Source: Xiphophorus maculatus (Eukaryota > Chordata > Actinopteri > Cyprinodontiformes > Poeciliidae). From it: a stretch of 64,000 bases of DNA. Below the pieces are notes generated by a model, which saw only the letters and a program-made list of their open reading frames with translations, was not told the origin of the DNA and did no database searches. The DNA lies in the NCBI RefSeq assembly GCF_002775205.1, contig NC_036458.1, forward strand, positions 2,882,560 to 2,946,559, given 5' to 3'. The position numbers were made by a program, and so were the translations under genes. The number at the start of each line of letters is the position of its first letter. Positions within the stretch are counted from its first letter, which is position 1. Shown here in pieces: positions 12,640 to 22,231 of this stretch.

Positions 12640-13824
12640 AAAAATAGGCCCGGTTCCCTGAGGAAATGGATCCACCTCCGTCTCAGAGTTTCTGAAAGTT
12701 TTACAGATCCAGTAGCAGGGAGCCGCGTTCTGGATTATGAATCATATTTCATTTCATGAGTCCAAAGTTTTCCAGAATTCTTTGTTCCTTACATGAAAAT
12801 AAAAACAAAAAGGGAAAAAGTTTAAATATGGAGCCTGCAGAAAAATGAAGCACTGAGGGAGGGAGGAAGGGAGGGAGGAAGGAAAGAAGGAAGGGAGGAA
12901 GGAAAGGACAATATTTGTTTAAAATTTGTAAAAACTTCTATATTTTCTTGTAGATATTTATTTTCTTTTTGAAAAGCGAATCAAACTGAATCTGTTTGGA
13001 GCTGCTGCTCAGTGCGACTCCCTGCAGACGGACCCAGAACCCGACCAGCTGCTCACACACACACACACCCAGACACACACACACACACAGAGGAACCGAT
13101 CCAAATTTCTTTTCACAGATAGAAATCTGAAAAGTGCGGGAGGCTCAGCAAATGTTTGTAGCGCGATGATCCGTTCAGATCAAATCAGAACTTTTTCCCT
13201 TAATGAAAATCACAGCATGTGGACGAAGCACCTGAACACACCGTCCCTGCTGTGAAACCCGGTGGTGGCAGCATCATGCTGAGGGCAGCAGCAGAGATAT
13301 TATGGGATGGTTTAGATCAAAGCTGAGTCATGTCTTATAACGGCCTAGTCAAAGCCCAGATCAGAACCAGCTGATTGTTTGGATCTGGTGTCTAGTTATT
13401 CTGGTTTATCGGATCACTGTCGATGTTCTGTAGAACCAGAACCGCTCCGGGTCGGGTCGGTCCGGGTTCCTGAAACAGAACTCTGTCCTGATGATGCCCC
13501 ATCAACCTGGACCAGGTTCACCAGAACCAGAGCCAAACAACACCAGAACCAGAAAGAAACGGATCCAGCTGAACTACCTGCTGATGATGGGAGCTGGTTC
13601 TGTTCGGATTGGGTCCAGTTTATCCAGTAAACTATGAAAGCAGCTGATTTTTATCTGCAGCACGAGCGCGTGCGTTTCTGCAGTGACTAAAACCGGATTC
13701 AGATTCTTCAGAACCGGGTTCTGGACCTCACAAGGTCAGACTATACAGCAGCAGCAGCACGCACGCACGCGCGCTCACCGGCTGCGCGCTCCCGTCATAC
13801 CTGACTAAGGACTTTTCGCTCCAT
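1203..13824 (-). CDS. crhr1: Corticotropin-releasing hormone receptor, N-terminal half (partial at window edge)
   Basis: Class B G-protein-coupled receptor for CRH/urocortin peptides at the plasma membrane. Five exons on the minus strand: 13801-13824, 7161-7251, 7012-7062, 5926-6045, 1203-1285 (369 nt, 123 aa). All have GT-AG borders and matching phases (0, 1, 1, 1, 0). Exon 1 gives the start MERKVLSQ; exon 2 adds a hydrophobic signal peptide ending near PVSS and the [12 protein letters not shown] segment. The 120-nt exon encodes the hormone-binding core ([26 protein letters not shown]); the last exon encodes [10 protein letters not shown] and NYSQC. Six conserved ectodomain cysteines are present (CET, CDL, CWP, CPE, CQS, CTE). 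From memory, a 120-nt exon at this place matches CRHR1 exon 3. The RPCPEQFNG core also resembles CRHR2; I prefer crhr1 because itga2b, its human 17q21 neighbour, follows. The transmembrane exons are beyond position 1. An extra 51-nt exon is unusual (separate entry). Confidence 0.8.
1441..1640. repeat. Dispersed AT-rich repeat, 'TTCTAGAAAAA / GAGATTAATCTC' family
   Basis: One of at least three related stretches (also 6300-6645 and 10255-10510). They share runs such as GAGATTAATCTCA and TTTTCTAGAAAA. This copy starts with TTAGGGACATAGAAG, resembling the TTAGGG(C) end of the 6300 copy. Confidence 0.4.
1655..1803. repeat. Partial copy of MITE family A (CTGCAAAAAC ends)
   Basis: Contains CAAGCTCCTATATCTTG, CTTATTTCAAGTG and the terminal GTTTTTGCAG that mark the family best seen at 18451-19080. 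Only one end is present. Confidence 0.45.
2303..2346. repeat. (CA)n microsatellite
   Basis: About 22 uninterrupted CA units. Open frames crossing it on the minus strand are products of this low complexity. Confidence 0.95.
2437..2487. repeat. CATTAACACACA short tandem repeat
   Basis: Several units of about 14 bp built on ATTAACACACAC, an offshoot of CA-rich DNA. Confidence 0.7.
2690..2945. repeat. MITE-like element, family D (TTCACACC end)
   Basis: Shares GGTCCGCCTA, GGAGCGGTCTCC-type and CATTCTGGGTAAATA segments with 11365-11550 and, in reverse orientation, 19860-20245. The GCATTCACACCAG end recurs as GCGTTCACACCAG in the reverse copy. The short open frames in it are not genes. Confidence 0.55.
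4030..4095 (+). mobile_element. Short reverse-transcriptase relic of a non-LTR element
   Basis: One frame reads [15 protein letters not shown], resembling the GxPQGCVLSPLL block of LINE reverse transcriptases. Too short and isolated to assign a family. Confidence 0.35.
4385..4672. repeat. Partial MITE family A copy
   Basis: Contains ACAAGTAACTTCTCAGCAAG, CTAGAAACTAGACAAAAAT and the end TAAGATTTTGTGTCTTTGC. Lies in the CRH receptor intron. Confidence 0.5.
5329..5872. repeat. MITE family A, near full length
   Basis: Starts GGAAAAACATAAAAAATCTTAC and ends GTAAGATTTTGTATTTTTGC, i.e. inverted ends about 540 bp apart. The interior repeats CTAGTTTCTAGTGCAAATAT in both orientations, giving a long imperfect palindrome. 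Confidence 0.6.
6300..6645. repeat. Palindromic MITE-like repeat (TTAGGGC...TACAATGGCCCTAA)
   Basis: The left end TTAGGGCTGTTGTAGATTTT is mirrored by the right end CTACCTACAATGGCCCTAA. The AT-rich interior has TTTCTAGAAAA motifs. The 91-aa open frame across it is a by-product of A/T richness. Confidence 0.5.
7012..7062 (-). other. crhr1: Extra in-frame 51-nt exon of the CRH receptor
   Basis: Candidate small exon between the [12 protein letters not shown] exon and the GTCWP exon. It has a pyrimidine-rich acceptor ending CTCTCAG and donor GTTGGT. Phases are 1/1, so inclusion or skipping both keep frame. It encodes [16 protein letters not shown] with two N-glycosylation sequons (NQT, NSS) and no cysteine. 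Family members known to me go directly from the preceding exon to the GTCWP exon, so this may be an alternative exon or a chance open segment. Confidence 0.5.
7534..7584. repeat. Perfect 23-bp-stem hairpin
   Basis: 7534-7556 is the exact reverse complement of 7562-7584, with a 5-nt loop GTGCA. The stem core is TATTACAAGATAGTT. It lies in CRH receptor intron 1, just upstream of exon 2 on the minus strand. Confidence 0.9.
7841..8160. repeat. Partial MITE family A copy
   Basis: Begins CTGCAAAAACACAAAATCTT followed by GTCTAGTTTAGTGCAAATAT. The matching far end is not clear. Confidence 0.5.
8171..8212. promoter_or_regulatory. Consensus CRE and E-box in CRH receptor intron 1
   Basis: A full palindromic CREB site TGACGTCA lies at 8171-8178, and GGTCACGTGAC (E-box CACGTG) at 8202-8212. 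The clustering beside a GC-richer stretch (8160-8600) suggests an intronic enhancer or alternative promoter; this is inference. Confidence 0.35.
8355..8396. repeat. (CA)n microsatellite
   Basis: About 20 CA units within CRH receptor intron 1. Confidence 0.9.
10255..10510. repeat. Dispersed AT-rich repeat (TTTCTAGAA / GAGATTAATCTC)
   Basis: Related to 1441-1640 and 6300-6645, with GTTGAGATTAATGTC and CTGAGATTAATCTCA in inverted arrangement. Confidence 0.4.
11365..11550. repeat. MITE-like element, family D copy
   Basis: Contains GTCCGGTTCG, AACGTGAACTCCGATCCGCCTA and CTGGGTAAATATAACC, matching the 2690-2945 copy in the same orientation. Confidence 0.5.
13200..13375 (+). pseudogene. Degraded DNA-transposon transposase relic, possibly Tc1/mariner-like
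   Basis: GTGAAACCCGGTGGTGGCAG followed by CATCATGCTG reads KPGGGSIML, resembling the GGGSIMVW block of Tc1 transposases. GGCCTAGTCAAAGCCCAGA lies 70 bp on and resembles the SPDLNPIE-coding stretch. No open frame survives. Confidence 0.45.
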
Positions 13825-14335
13825 CTCTTCATTCACGCGCACGGCCGGGGGCGCGCGCAACGGCACGCCGTGGTCCTGCGTTCACAGCCCTGTGCGGTGC
13901 GCTCTGGTCCGGTTCGGTTCTCCGCACATGTCGGTCGGAACCGGGACAGAACGAGATCCAAGATGCGCAAAAGAGCGAGAAAAAAAGAAGAAGAGGAGGA
14001 GGAAGAAGATCCGAACCGAACCAGGAAGGGTTCGACCGAACCGAGCTGGAAGAAAGACAGAGGAGAGTCCAGTTCGGGTCTGTTCCGGTCGGGATCCTTG
14101 TAGGTTCTGGTCCGGGTCCGATATGACTCCTGGATGCGCGCGGGTTCAACCTGGATCTGAAGAGGAGCAGCGCCTGCTGCGCGAGACGAGAGAGGCAGCC
14201 AATCAGAGGAGAGAACGGGGGGGGAGGGGGCGGGCATTGACCGGCCCGGCTCCCCATACACACACACACACACACTACAGACCGCTAAACACTGATCAAT
14301 ACACACTCTGATCGCATTGATCACGTGACTTTAAA
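13740..14335 (-). promoter_or_regulatory. crhr1: GC-rich promoter region of the CRH receptor gene
   Basis: CpG-dense stretch covering receptor exon 1 and its upstream side, in an otherwise AT-rich window. It includes CCAAT at 14199-14203, GGGGCGGG at 14227-14234 and many GCGCGC runs. No TATA box is evident. The start codon on the minus strand is at 13824 and the first donor GTATGA at 13800. Long minus-strand open frames here are by-products of GC richness. Confidence 0.6.
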
Positions 14336-14923
14336 TGAACGTCATCAGCAGCTGTGACCGCGCTCACCTGTCCACCTGTTTCTATGGAGAGCCTGAAGTG
14401 TCAGAATTATTACTGTGACTTAACTTTACTCGTTAATTGATTGATTACTTTGACGATTAATCGGATAAAAGATTTTTTTTATTTAACCTCTTAAGCTTTT
14501 TAAAAGATGCAAATAAACAAATAATTCAATTCATTATTTTCAATAAGTAAATAAAGATTTTACTGCCTAAAATTCAATAACAGTATTACTTTAGTAAATA
14601 CTTAATTTGTAGCAAATTAAATGAAAAAAATATTTCTAACATGTGAAAATTTATTGATTATTTCATGGATTAATCAATTAATTATTAGATGCAAAAGGAA
14701 ATTAATGGGTTTTTATTTACATATTTACAGAAAATAATTTTTCTCTAACTTAAATGCAAACTGTATATATTTTGTATACTTCTGTCTTAATTCCTGCTCT
14801 GAGTTTGTTGTTCTTTCTGCAATGATTCTTTTTCTGAGTCTTTTTAAATAATCAATTAATTACGATTAATCACGATTAATCGTTTGAGACCGAGTGAGAA
14901 TTCCAGTTTGAAACACCGTATGA

Positions 14924-15134
14924 ACCAGTTCAGAACTAATTCAGAATCAGTTCAGAACTAGTTCAGAACCGGTTCAGAACCAGTTCAGAACTAGTTCAGA
15001 ATCAGTTCAGAACTAATTCAGAACCGGTTCAGAACCAGTTCAGAATCAGTTCAGAACTAATTCAGAATCGGTTCAGAACTAGTTCAGAATCAGTTCAGAA
15101 CTAATTCAGAACCGGTTCAGAACCAGTTCAGTTC
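14924..15134. repeat. 11-bp minisatellite (GTTCAGAACCA-type units)
   Basis: About 19 units of 11 bp with variants (TTCAGAACTAA, TTCAGAATCAG, TTCAGAACCGG). Many adjacent units form GGTTCAGAACC, a short palindrome. The array lies about 0.7-0.9 kb upstream of the GC-rich CRH receptor promoter. Confidence 0.9.
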
Positions 15135-16050
15135 ACGGCAGCAGGACCGAGGTTCTCCCTGTTGGCAGTGATCTGCTCAGAGAGCCATACATCCCAGTTG
15201 GACAGCGCCTCTCTGGGGATTCCACCAGAACCAGAATCTCATCTCAGATCATTTGTTTCAGCTTCAGGAAAATGGGTCAGGCCGAAGAGAACCGGGCATG
15301 AATCACGTTCGACCCAGTTCCCGCTCCAGGTGTGTGTTCGTTGTCACTTTCATTAGGAACCATCTGTAAGGTGAACTCTGGGCCATCTGGGCCGGGCTGA
15401 CTCCTGGGGGGTCCACCTGCCTGACCCCGGTCTGAACCTTTAACTGGATCACACACACATTCAGAACCGGGTCAGCTTGTCCCAGTTGTGGAATGATCAC
15501 TCTGGTTGTTGCAGCTGCTGCAGGGAACACACACACTTAAAAACAACAGAGTGTATTGAGTTTTTCTAAATAGCCTTCAGAGATGTTTGTTTTGGATTAG
15601 AACAACCTTTTAATTTCTATTTTTAGGTTTAGAAACTAAAAAAAACATTTTTTTAAATTAAACTTTAGATATTTTTGGAAAATTAATTCAAATCAAAAGT
15701 ACTTTATCCCAAAGGAAATTAAAAGTTGTCATAACTCATCATTGAAATATTTTCAAAAAGTCGTAGTCGATGATGATATTATGGGGAGGAAGAATCTCCA
15801 GTAGCAGTCAGTCTTCCAATGAATCTAAAGAAGCCTCTGACTGAAGACAGTTACTGTAAGTCTAATGTTTATCATGACATGCTGACGTCTCAGTATCCAA
15901 GCAGCAGAGACGATATTCCACAGTAAAATGTACTAATTACACAATCAGTTGTTCCCAAGCTCTGCTAGTCCAACTCATTTGCTTTTGCCACTTCTCTTTC
16001 TGGCCTTATGGTTAGAAAGATGTTGGAGTAGGGGATATGATCTCCTCTTT
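15135..16050. other. Intergenic stretch with unassigned open frames
   Basis: On the minus strand 15130-15540 contains open segments that read protein-like (for example SNWDVWLSEQITANREN before a stop). I could not link them by splice sites or name a family. The rest is AT-rich. Confidence 0.3.
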
Positions 16051-16530
16051 TAGGTCGGTAGACTACCAAAAATTGTACTCAAGAGTATTTCTACTTCAAC
16101 ATATTTTTACTCAAGTAAAAGTAGCTTAGAAATTACTTAAGCAAGAATAAAAAAGTATTTAGTATAAAAAAAGACTAATCAAGTACTGAGTAACTGATCA
16201 AAACATCAGTTATTTAAAAATTACATCATCAGATGCACCAAAATATAAAACTGAGGAAATAATAATTCATATAAACAACATAATTACAAAGTAACAAAAT
16301 CAAACATTTTCCAAATCACTTTTTTTCAAAATACCAGTTTCAGTTTTTGAAACTTTAACAAAACACTGTAGATGTGTGTCTGGTTGAAACAAGCTTGTTT
16401 TTCATTCAGTGAAGTTAATCACAGTGGGTAGAGGATCCAGACATTTCATTCAAGTAAAAGCAAATAGTACAGCGTAGTAAAAATATTTTCTTCCAAATAC
16501 TTACTGAGGTAAATAAAGTTACTACGCAGC
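16050..16530 (-). repeat. Dispersed 'ACTTGAGTAAAAGTA' repeat, family B
   Basis: Carries TTTTTACTCAAGTAAAAGTA near one end. Reverse-orientation relative of 25856-26381 and 49925-50465. A common teleost interspersed element; class not determined. Confidence 0.55.
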
Positions 16531-17094
16531 TCTGCCAATTAGTAACGGGTCAGAACCTGGCGGTTCGCTGAGCTGCAGATATGAACGTTGTAATATCTGC
16601 TGCCCACTGCTGGACAGAACTTAAATTGCAGGACAATTTCTCTGATCCATACATCCATTGCATCTGATCCAGGGGCGCCAGGTCCGGAGCTTTAAAAAGA
16701 GGCATATTGGAGCAGGGATGCGTCTAAAGGTGGCAGGTAGCGGGTCTGAGCCCCCCGAACCCCATCTACTCATGTTTTCATAGTTTTTTCTTTTCCTACA
16801 AAATCGTTTTAGAAGTAGAGCTGAGAAACTACAATACAAAAAAGAGGAAATCTGAAATTAAAGTATTAATATTACCAAGCTAGTATTGATCCAATACTGA
16901 TATTTATGATCAATCCGCCCACCTCCAGTGACTTCTGTTCACAATGATCATATTTTGGGATTTGTAGGAAACAGAAAACAGTTTTAAAGTATTAAAAAGT
17001 AAGATAATGATTGTTAACACTTTAAAATACTTCTGTTAGTTAAGAAATCACTGAACAGGTTGTTTTCTTTAATGAAAACATTAAAGATCTGCTG

Positions 17095-17475
17095 TTGTTG
17101 CCACAGCAACCTTCCAGACCTCTCAGGCTCTGGTTCTGCTCTGCATCCAGAACCAGAACCAGAACCAGAACCAAACATGGAGAAGCAGCATTCAGCTTCT
17201 CTGCACCACAAATCTGGAACAAACTTCCAGAAAACTACAAAACAGCCGAAACACTGAGTTCCTTTAAATCTAAACAAAAAACCTGTTTAGAGTTTCTTTT
17301 GGTTAGTAACAAGTAAAACATTGATCTATTATTTAATCTATATTTAGTTGATAATTTTGATGACGGCATTTGACAAAATGTAAAGTTATTTTTTGTTTCA
17401 TAATTGTTTTATGGTGTAAAGCACTTTGAGACGCCTTATTGTTAAAATGTGCTGTACAAATAAACTTCACTTTGA
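17095..17475 (+). mobile_element. 3' end of a LINE-type non-LTR retrotransposon
   Basis: One frame reads HGEAAFSFSAPQIWNKLP then TLSSFKSKQKTCL, resembling the C-terminus of fish LINE ORF2 (FSVAAPxLWNxLP ... FKxxLKTYLF). An AT-rich tail with TAAAGCACTTTGAGA and GTGCTGTACAAATAAA follows, typical of such 3' UTRs. The rest of the element is missing. (CAGAAC)n-like units inside mark local slippage. Confidence 0.65.
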
Positions 17476-18450
17476 CTAAACACATTAGCTAAAGAAAATA
17501 CAATTTCACTGTTTAAAATACACTGTGTGTCATAAAATAACACAATGTAGGTTTAAAAAAATTATGCTTAAGGTAAAAGGTCTAAAACAAGTTAAAAGTG
17601 CACACATCATAAAACAATAATAATAATAGATTTTATTTATAATGCTCTTTATATCTTTAAATCTCAAAGGGCAAAAACAAAACAAGCAATGATGGCTAAA
17701 AATAATTAAATGAATTAATAAATAAAAGAGATTAAAACCAGTGTCTACAGAAATGAAGCCAAAACAACACGGAGGGTGTCAAATATTTACGCCTTTAACA
17801 TAATTTTAACTCAGAAAGTGTGAGAATTACAGAAAAAGTGTCAGATTTAACTCTGTGAGTTGGTTTTCCTGTGTTGCAGTTGGAAGTTGGAGGATTAACT
17901 CTGGTGAATGCAGGAGATGCTTCGCTCCGGGATCAGGCCGCACTCCTTCAGGATTCTGTTTCTGCCAAGCTGAGCCGACCTGCGGCTCCTCAGGACTCAT
18001 CAGATGTCTCTAATGGAGGGACTGCGGCGATCTGCCGACACCTTCGCTGCTAAATGTCAGCCGGTCGCACGGCTGGATGCCTCGCACACCTCTCAGGTGT
18101 CTGAGCAGCTTAAAGCTCCTCTGTGTGCGTGAAACAAGCCTCTGCTCTGTTCTGAGTCTGCGTGAGTCGGGTTTTCCCGCTGAAACATCCTGCAGCTCAT
18201 CGGCTCGTCTCCAGACACGTGGACACAGAAAAAGGTTTTCATTCAGGAATCTGGGACAAACGGCAGACCTGATCCTCAGAGAACCAGCAGCTCTGTCCTG
18301 TTTGCTGACATCCTGTCCACTTTTAGACTTTCCTTAAAGTTAGACAGGTTGAGGTCATCCGGAGCTGTCTCTGTAGTCATGCTGCTACAGACGCAGATGT
18401 TTTTCTGAACTGAGGATTTCTTCCTTTCTTTTTTAGCAGGTTAATAGAAA
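17476..18450. other. Intergenic, no gene recognised
   Basis: Contains an open stretch at 17871-18053 after a good-looking acceptor (CCTGTGTTGCAG), but no matching donor, start or recognisable product. Otherwise AT-rich DNA. Confidence 0.3.
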
Positions 18451-19080
18451 TGCACTGCAAAAACACAAAATCTTACCAAGTATTTTCTGTCTAGTTTAGT
18501 GCACATATCTTAAATAAGACCAAACTAACTTACAAGTAACTTTTCATCAAGATGTAGGAGCTCGTTTTAAGTCAACAATTGATTAATATTGATGAAAAAT
18601 TACTGGTTCCACTGGCAGATCATCTCACTTAAAGCATGAATTTTTACCAGTGAAATAATCTGCCACTAGAACTAATCATTTTTCATCAATATTAAGAAAT
18701 TACTGACTAACTACAAACTCCAGTCTCTTGTTGAAAGGTTACTTTTAAGTTAGTTTTGTCTTATTTCAAGTGTACCAACACACCTACGCTTGAAACTGGA
18801 CAAAAAATACTTTATTTAAAAAACTTTTCAGCAAGACATAGGAACTTGTCAATAATAATTCCTTAATATTGATTTTTGTAAAATAACTACTTCTAATAAC
18901 ATTTTCTCATGTTCTAAGTTATTTTTCATCAACATTAAGTAATTATTGATTTAAAACAAGCTCCTATATCTTGCTGAAAAGTTATTTATAAGTTATTTTT
19001 TGCTTAATGTCAAGTCTACTAAGATATTTACACTAAAAACTACAGAAAAATACTTGGTAAGATTCTGTTTTTGCAGTGCA
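18451..19080. repeat. Full-length palindromic MITE, family A
   Basis: Begins TGCACTGCAAAAACACAAAA and ends GATTCTGTTTTTGCAGTGCA, 630 bp apart. The long inverted arms contain CTTACCAAGTATTTT / AAATACTTGGTAAG. Best copy of the family in this window; no coding capacity. Confidence 0.75.
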
Positions 19081-19635
19081 AGCTGTCCCAATCACCTTTG
19101 TAAGTGAATCTGATTAAAATTGAAAATTTTATTTTATTTTTGGTTGTTTTTCAGTTTTCTGCTTGTTAGTTTATTTTATTTTTATTGCTGCTATTTTTTC
19201 TATTATCCGGGTATTTATTTTGTTAGTCTGTAATGTTTGTTGTATATGCAGTGATTGATGAATTAAATAATAATAATAAAAAAATTAATAACATAAAATA
19301 AAACTGCTCCTCATCATGAGTTCAACACATGAACATGTGCAGCTTTTTGGGTTATTGGGGCTGTTTTTTTGACAAATCTTTTTACATGTTTTATTTTGAA
19401 ACTTTGCAGCTTCCTGTCTCTACAGTCATAGAGTGCTTCTTCTCAGGTTTCTGAGGGTGAAGGTTGGAGTTGGAGTCAGATCCACCTGAGAACAAATGTC
19501 CGTTTTACCTACAGTGAAGATGTTTCAACAAATGGATTTTTTTTTTCTCCTGACAGGTGAGACGTATCCAGGAACAACAAGTTACCTGTGTGATGACTCC
19601 GCCCACAACTGAGCCAATGCCACCCACATTAACTT

Positions 19636-19724
19636 TATAAAAGACAGAGACTCGCACTCTGGATGTAGGCGACGTCGTTAACCTGCAGCAGCACACCTGG
19701 GATCCACCTCTCTGACGCTGACAG
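19636..19724 (+). promoter_or_regulatory. TATA promoter and 5' UTR exon of the aquaporin gene
   Basis: TATAAAAG at 19636-19643 predicts a start near 19666. The short non-coding exon ends at 19724 with donor GTAAGT. The next exon starts at 20321 after CTCCCCACAG. An ATG at 20321 opens a frame of about 55 codons that overlaps the main start (20355) in another frame. Confidence 0.6.
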
Positions 19725-19859
19725 GTAAGTCCTGAACCATCAGGAGTTCAAGGTGTTTGAGATTTTGATAAAATAAGGAGCTCTAAATCTGATCTATTTA
19801 CTTGGATCAATTATACGGGAATTTTCACACCTAGTCCGGTAAATTCGGTTCAATTAGGG

Positions 19860-20245
19860 ATCAAAATTACAACATTTGTTACATTTTCAGCAGCTGCTAA
19901 AAAAAAAGTTCCCCTTCTTGCCTGTGGTGGCGCTTCACTTAAGGAAAGAACACAAGAACCTCTGAAGAAGACACTGAACACAACTTACTTCTTTATGAAA
20001 TGACATCAATGCGTTGTAGTCCACTTCCTGGTTTGTTTGGAGCGGTCTCCGGTCCGCTTGGCGTTCACATGTGCATTCAAACCGCACCAGAGTTCACTGC
20101 AACCGGACCGAGACCAAGGTCTTTAGGCGGAGCAGAGTTAGCTTTTATTACGCTTTCACACCTCTCCGACCGAACTGGCCTTTCTCAAATGGACCAAAGT
20201 TTGATTAAACTGGATTAAGCAGGTCTGGTGTGAACGCCGTCCTGG
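19860..20245 (-). repeat. MITE-like element, family D (reverse copy) in aquaporin 5' UTR intron
   Basis: Ends GTCTGGTGTGAACGCC, the reverse complement of the family end. Internal GGAGCGGTCTCCGGTCCGCT matches 2840-2885 in reverse. Confidence 0.55.
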
Positions 20246-20354
20246 CGTTGTCTCAGTAGACTCCCAGCCCACCTGGATCTCACCTGTTTTGTTCTTACCT
20301 GTTCTGGTTTCTCCCCACAGATGATTGTGATCAGCTGGTCCAGTCGCCGCTGTG

Positions 20355-21611
20355 ATGTTTGTCTTTCGTTGTCTCCGTCTCGTCCTGCGGGACGTCCTCT
20401 CCCAGTCCTGCCTGCATCACTTCCTGCTGGAGTTTGTAGGCACCGCCCTCTTCCTGTCTGCCAGCCTATCAGCTGTTCTGATAAAGGCTGACCCGAGGTC
20501 AACAGGTCCGACCAATCACAGCGGTCCCCCTGAGGGTCCTCCACCCTCTGGGTTCGTGGCGTGTCCCCTGCAGGTTGTGTTGGTCTTTGGTCTATCCGTT
20601 GCCATGGCAGCGCTGTCCGTGGGTGGAGCAGTTCACCTGAACCCTGCAGTTTCCATAGCGATGGCTCTGACCCTGAGGCTCCGCCTGTGGAGGGCAGCGC
20701 TGTACGTGATTGGCCAGCTGCTGGGGGGCGTGGCCTCCGCTGCGCTGCTGCTGGGGCTGATGGGAGATGTGGCGCCTGCCGTGAACCAGGTGAGTGTTCC
20801 TCCGACAGGCAATCAGAGAGCATGGTCCTCTCTCACTCGCCCCGTACGTGTCCAGGTGTCCTCCGGCGTCCTGCTGCACCAGGCCGTTACCGTGGAAACG
20901 CTCATCACGCTCCAGCTGGTCCTGGTCGTCATGGTAACCACAGAGCTCCCGCTGCCTGAGGTGGCCACGCCTCTGTTGGTCGGTCTGACTGTCAGTCTGG
21001 GTCACCTGGTGGCTGTAAGTCCCGCCCACCTGTCCGCTGGCCCTTTAAGCAGCCAATCAGCTTCTGTTTCCTCTTCAGGTAGGAGCCACAGGATGTGGGA
21101 TGAACCCAGCGCGCTCCTTTGGTCCTGCCGCCGTCACACTCGACTTCAGGAACCACTGGGTCAGCGTATACGCAGGCACACACACACACACACACACACA
21201 CATGCTCACACCCACACACACACACAAGGATGCAAGTTATCAATTAATGAGTCAATCTAAAGTTGATTTTATTAATCAACTAACGATTAATCGAGCCGCT
21301 ATTTTAAAAAAAAATTGGGCCCCTGGAGTTTCACACATGTGCAATAAACAAATAATCAACAATTGTAAGTTTAATTGTTTGCATCCTTAATGCAAACGCA
21401 CCAACTAACTCACTAACTCATCCCTGATTGGTCGCTTCCACCGCAGGTGTTCTGGGCGGGGCCTATTCTCGGGGCGTGTCTGGCCGCCCTCCTCAACGAC
21501 CTGCTGCTGCGGCCGCGCTGGCGCTGCCCTGGAGATTGGTGGGCGGAGCTAAAACAGCTGTATGTGCTGACAGACAAACAGCAGCAGGGGGCGCTGTCAC
21601 AGCTTCCGTAA
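20355..21611 (+). CDS. Classical (water-type) aquaporin
   Basis: Six-helix water channel of the plasma membrane. Coding exons 20355-20789, 20856-21014, 21079-21159 and 21447-21611 are all joined in phase 0, the four-exon plan of classical vertebrate aquaporins, giving 279 aa. Two pore motifs are present: HLNPAVS (NPA at residues 96-98) and CGMNPARSFGPA (207-209). The selectivity-filter residues of water-specific channels are kept by alignment to AQP1: Phe78, His195, Cys204 and Arg210. Cys204 is the position that makes AQP1 mercury-sensitive. The first extracellular loop is proline-rich with one NHS sequon. The cytoplasmic tail is short, about 30 residues. The third donor is weak (GTCAGC) and followed by (CA)n. 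I cannot assign the paralogue (AQP0/1/4/14-type) by eye. Introns of 64-66 bp make the gene very compact. Confidence 0.85.
21178..21227. repeat. (CA)n microsatellite in aquaporin intron 3
   Basis: CA repeats beginning 18 bp after the exon 3 donor, partly interrupted. Confidence 0.9.
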
Positions 21612-22069
21612 CGCACCTGAGCAGCGAAGAAGCAACAGATCGTCTTCTTCATCGTCGCCATCATCACAAACGAAGGAGCTGGACTAAAAATCATCTCGGC
21701 CTTCTCCCTAATCTAATCCAGATTTATTCTCATTTAATGATGCTAAAAGATATTTTTAAACCTCTTTACCTCACATATTATGACATCAATCCAACTACGG
21801 CCGGTTCTTAAGGAAGCAGCAACCAGGCCGGCCAGAACTTTATGATTTCTAGTTTTATTTTTATTATTGTGTTTTCAGCATTTTATACAACTATGCATAT
21901 TTTGCAAAATACGTATATATTATGCACAAAATGTATTATGTGTCAGGTGTGTGTCTGAACCTGATCAAAAGAAATGTCAAATATCCAATATTTAATCAAA
22001 TATTAGTGGACGTGTTGCTTCTATTTGAGCATGTATGTATAATTTTGAACCTGTGTGGATCAAATCCTT

Positions 22070-22075
22070 AATAAA
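22070..22075 (+). terminator. Poly(A) signal of the aquaporin gene
   Basis: AATAAA about 460 bp after the stop codon, the first clear one downstream. Confidence 0.5.
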
Positions 22076-22231
22076 TTTAAACCTGAGCACCCAATTTTTG
22101 TTTAAAATTTTAACAGTTGTTGGTTTTTAAATTATTCCACTTGTTCATAATACGGGGAAATCTGTTGCTTAAGAAGGCCGACAAAAAAGAGGCTGAGAAA
22201 CAAAATGGATTATTAACGAGCACAAAGGGAG

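Larger units (their letters stand above)
8640..13130. other. CRH receptor intron 1, middle part
   Basis: No coding signal recognised. It contains repeat family copies listed separately, AAATATTT-rich DNA at 10540-10705, (GT)n at 12604-12634, a GGGAGGAA tract at 12850-12905 and (CA)n at 13048-13090. The short open frames here have no family match I can name. Confidence 0.4.

Noticed and set aside
13829-14324. 148-aa and 163-aa minus-strand open frames
   Set aside because: Overlapping frames in the GC-rich promoter; low complexity (Ser, Pro, Arg) and no homology recognised. The receptor start at 13824 is in another context.
15130-15540. Protein-like minus-strand segments (SNWDVWLSEQ..., VIIPQLGQADPV...)
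   Set aside because: They look coding, but I could not connect them with splice sites or find an upstream start, and stops interrupt the joining frame.
17871-18053. 60-aa plus-strand frame after a good acceptor
   Set aside because: No donor, start or recognisable domain; treated as chance.
20215-20823. 202-aa minus-strand open frame
   Set aside because: Antisense shadow of the GC-rich aquaporin first exon, with no splice or family support.
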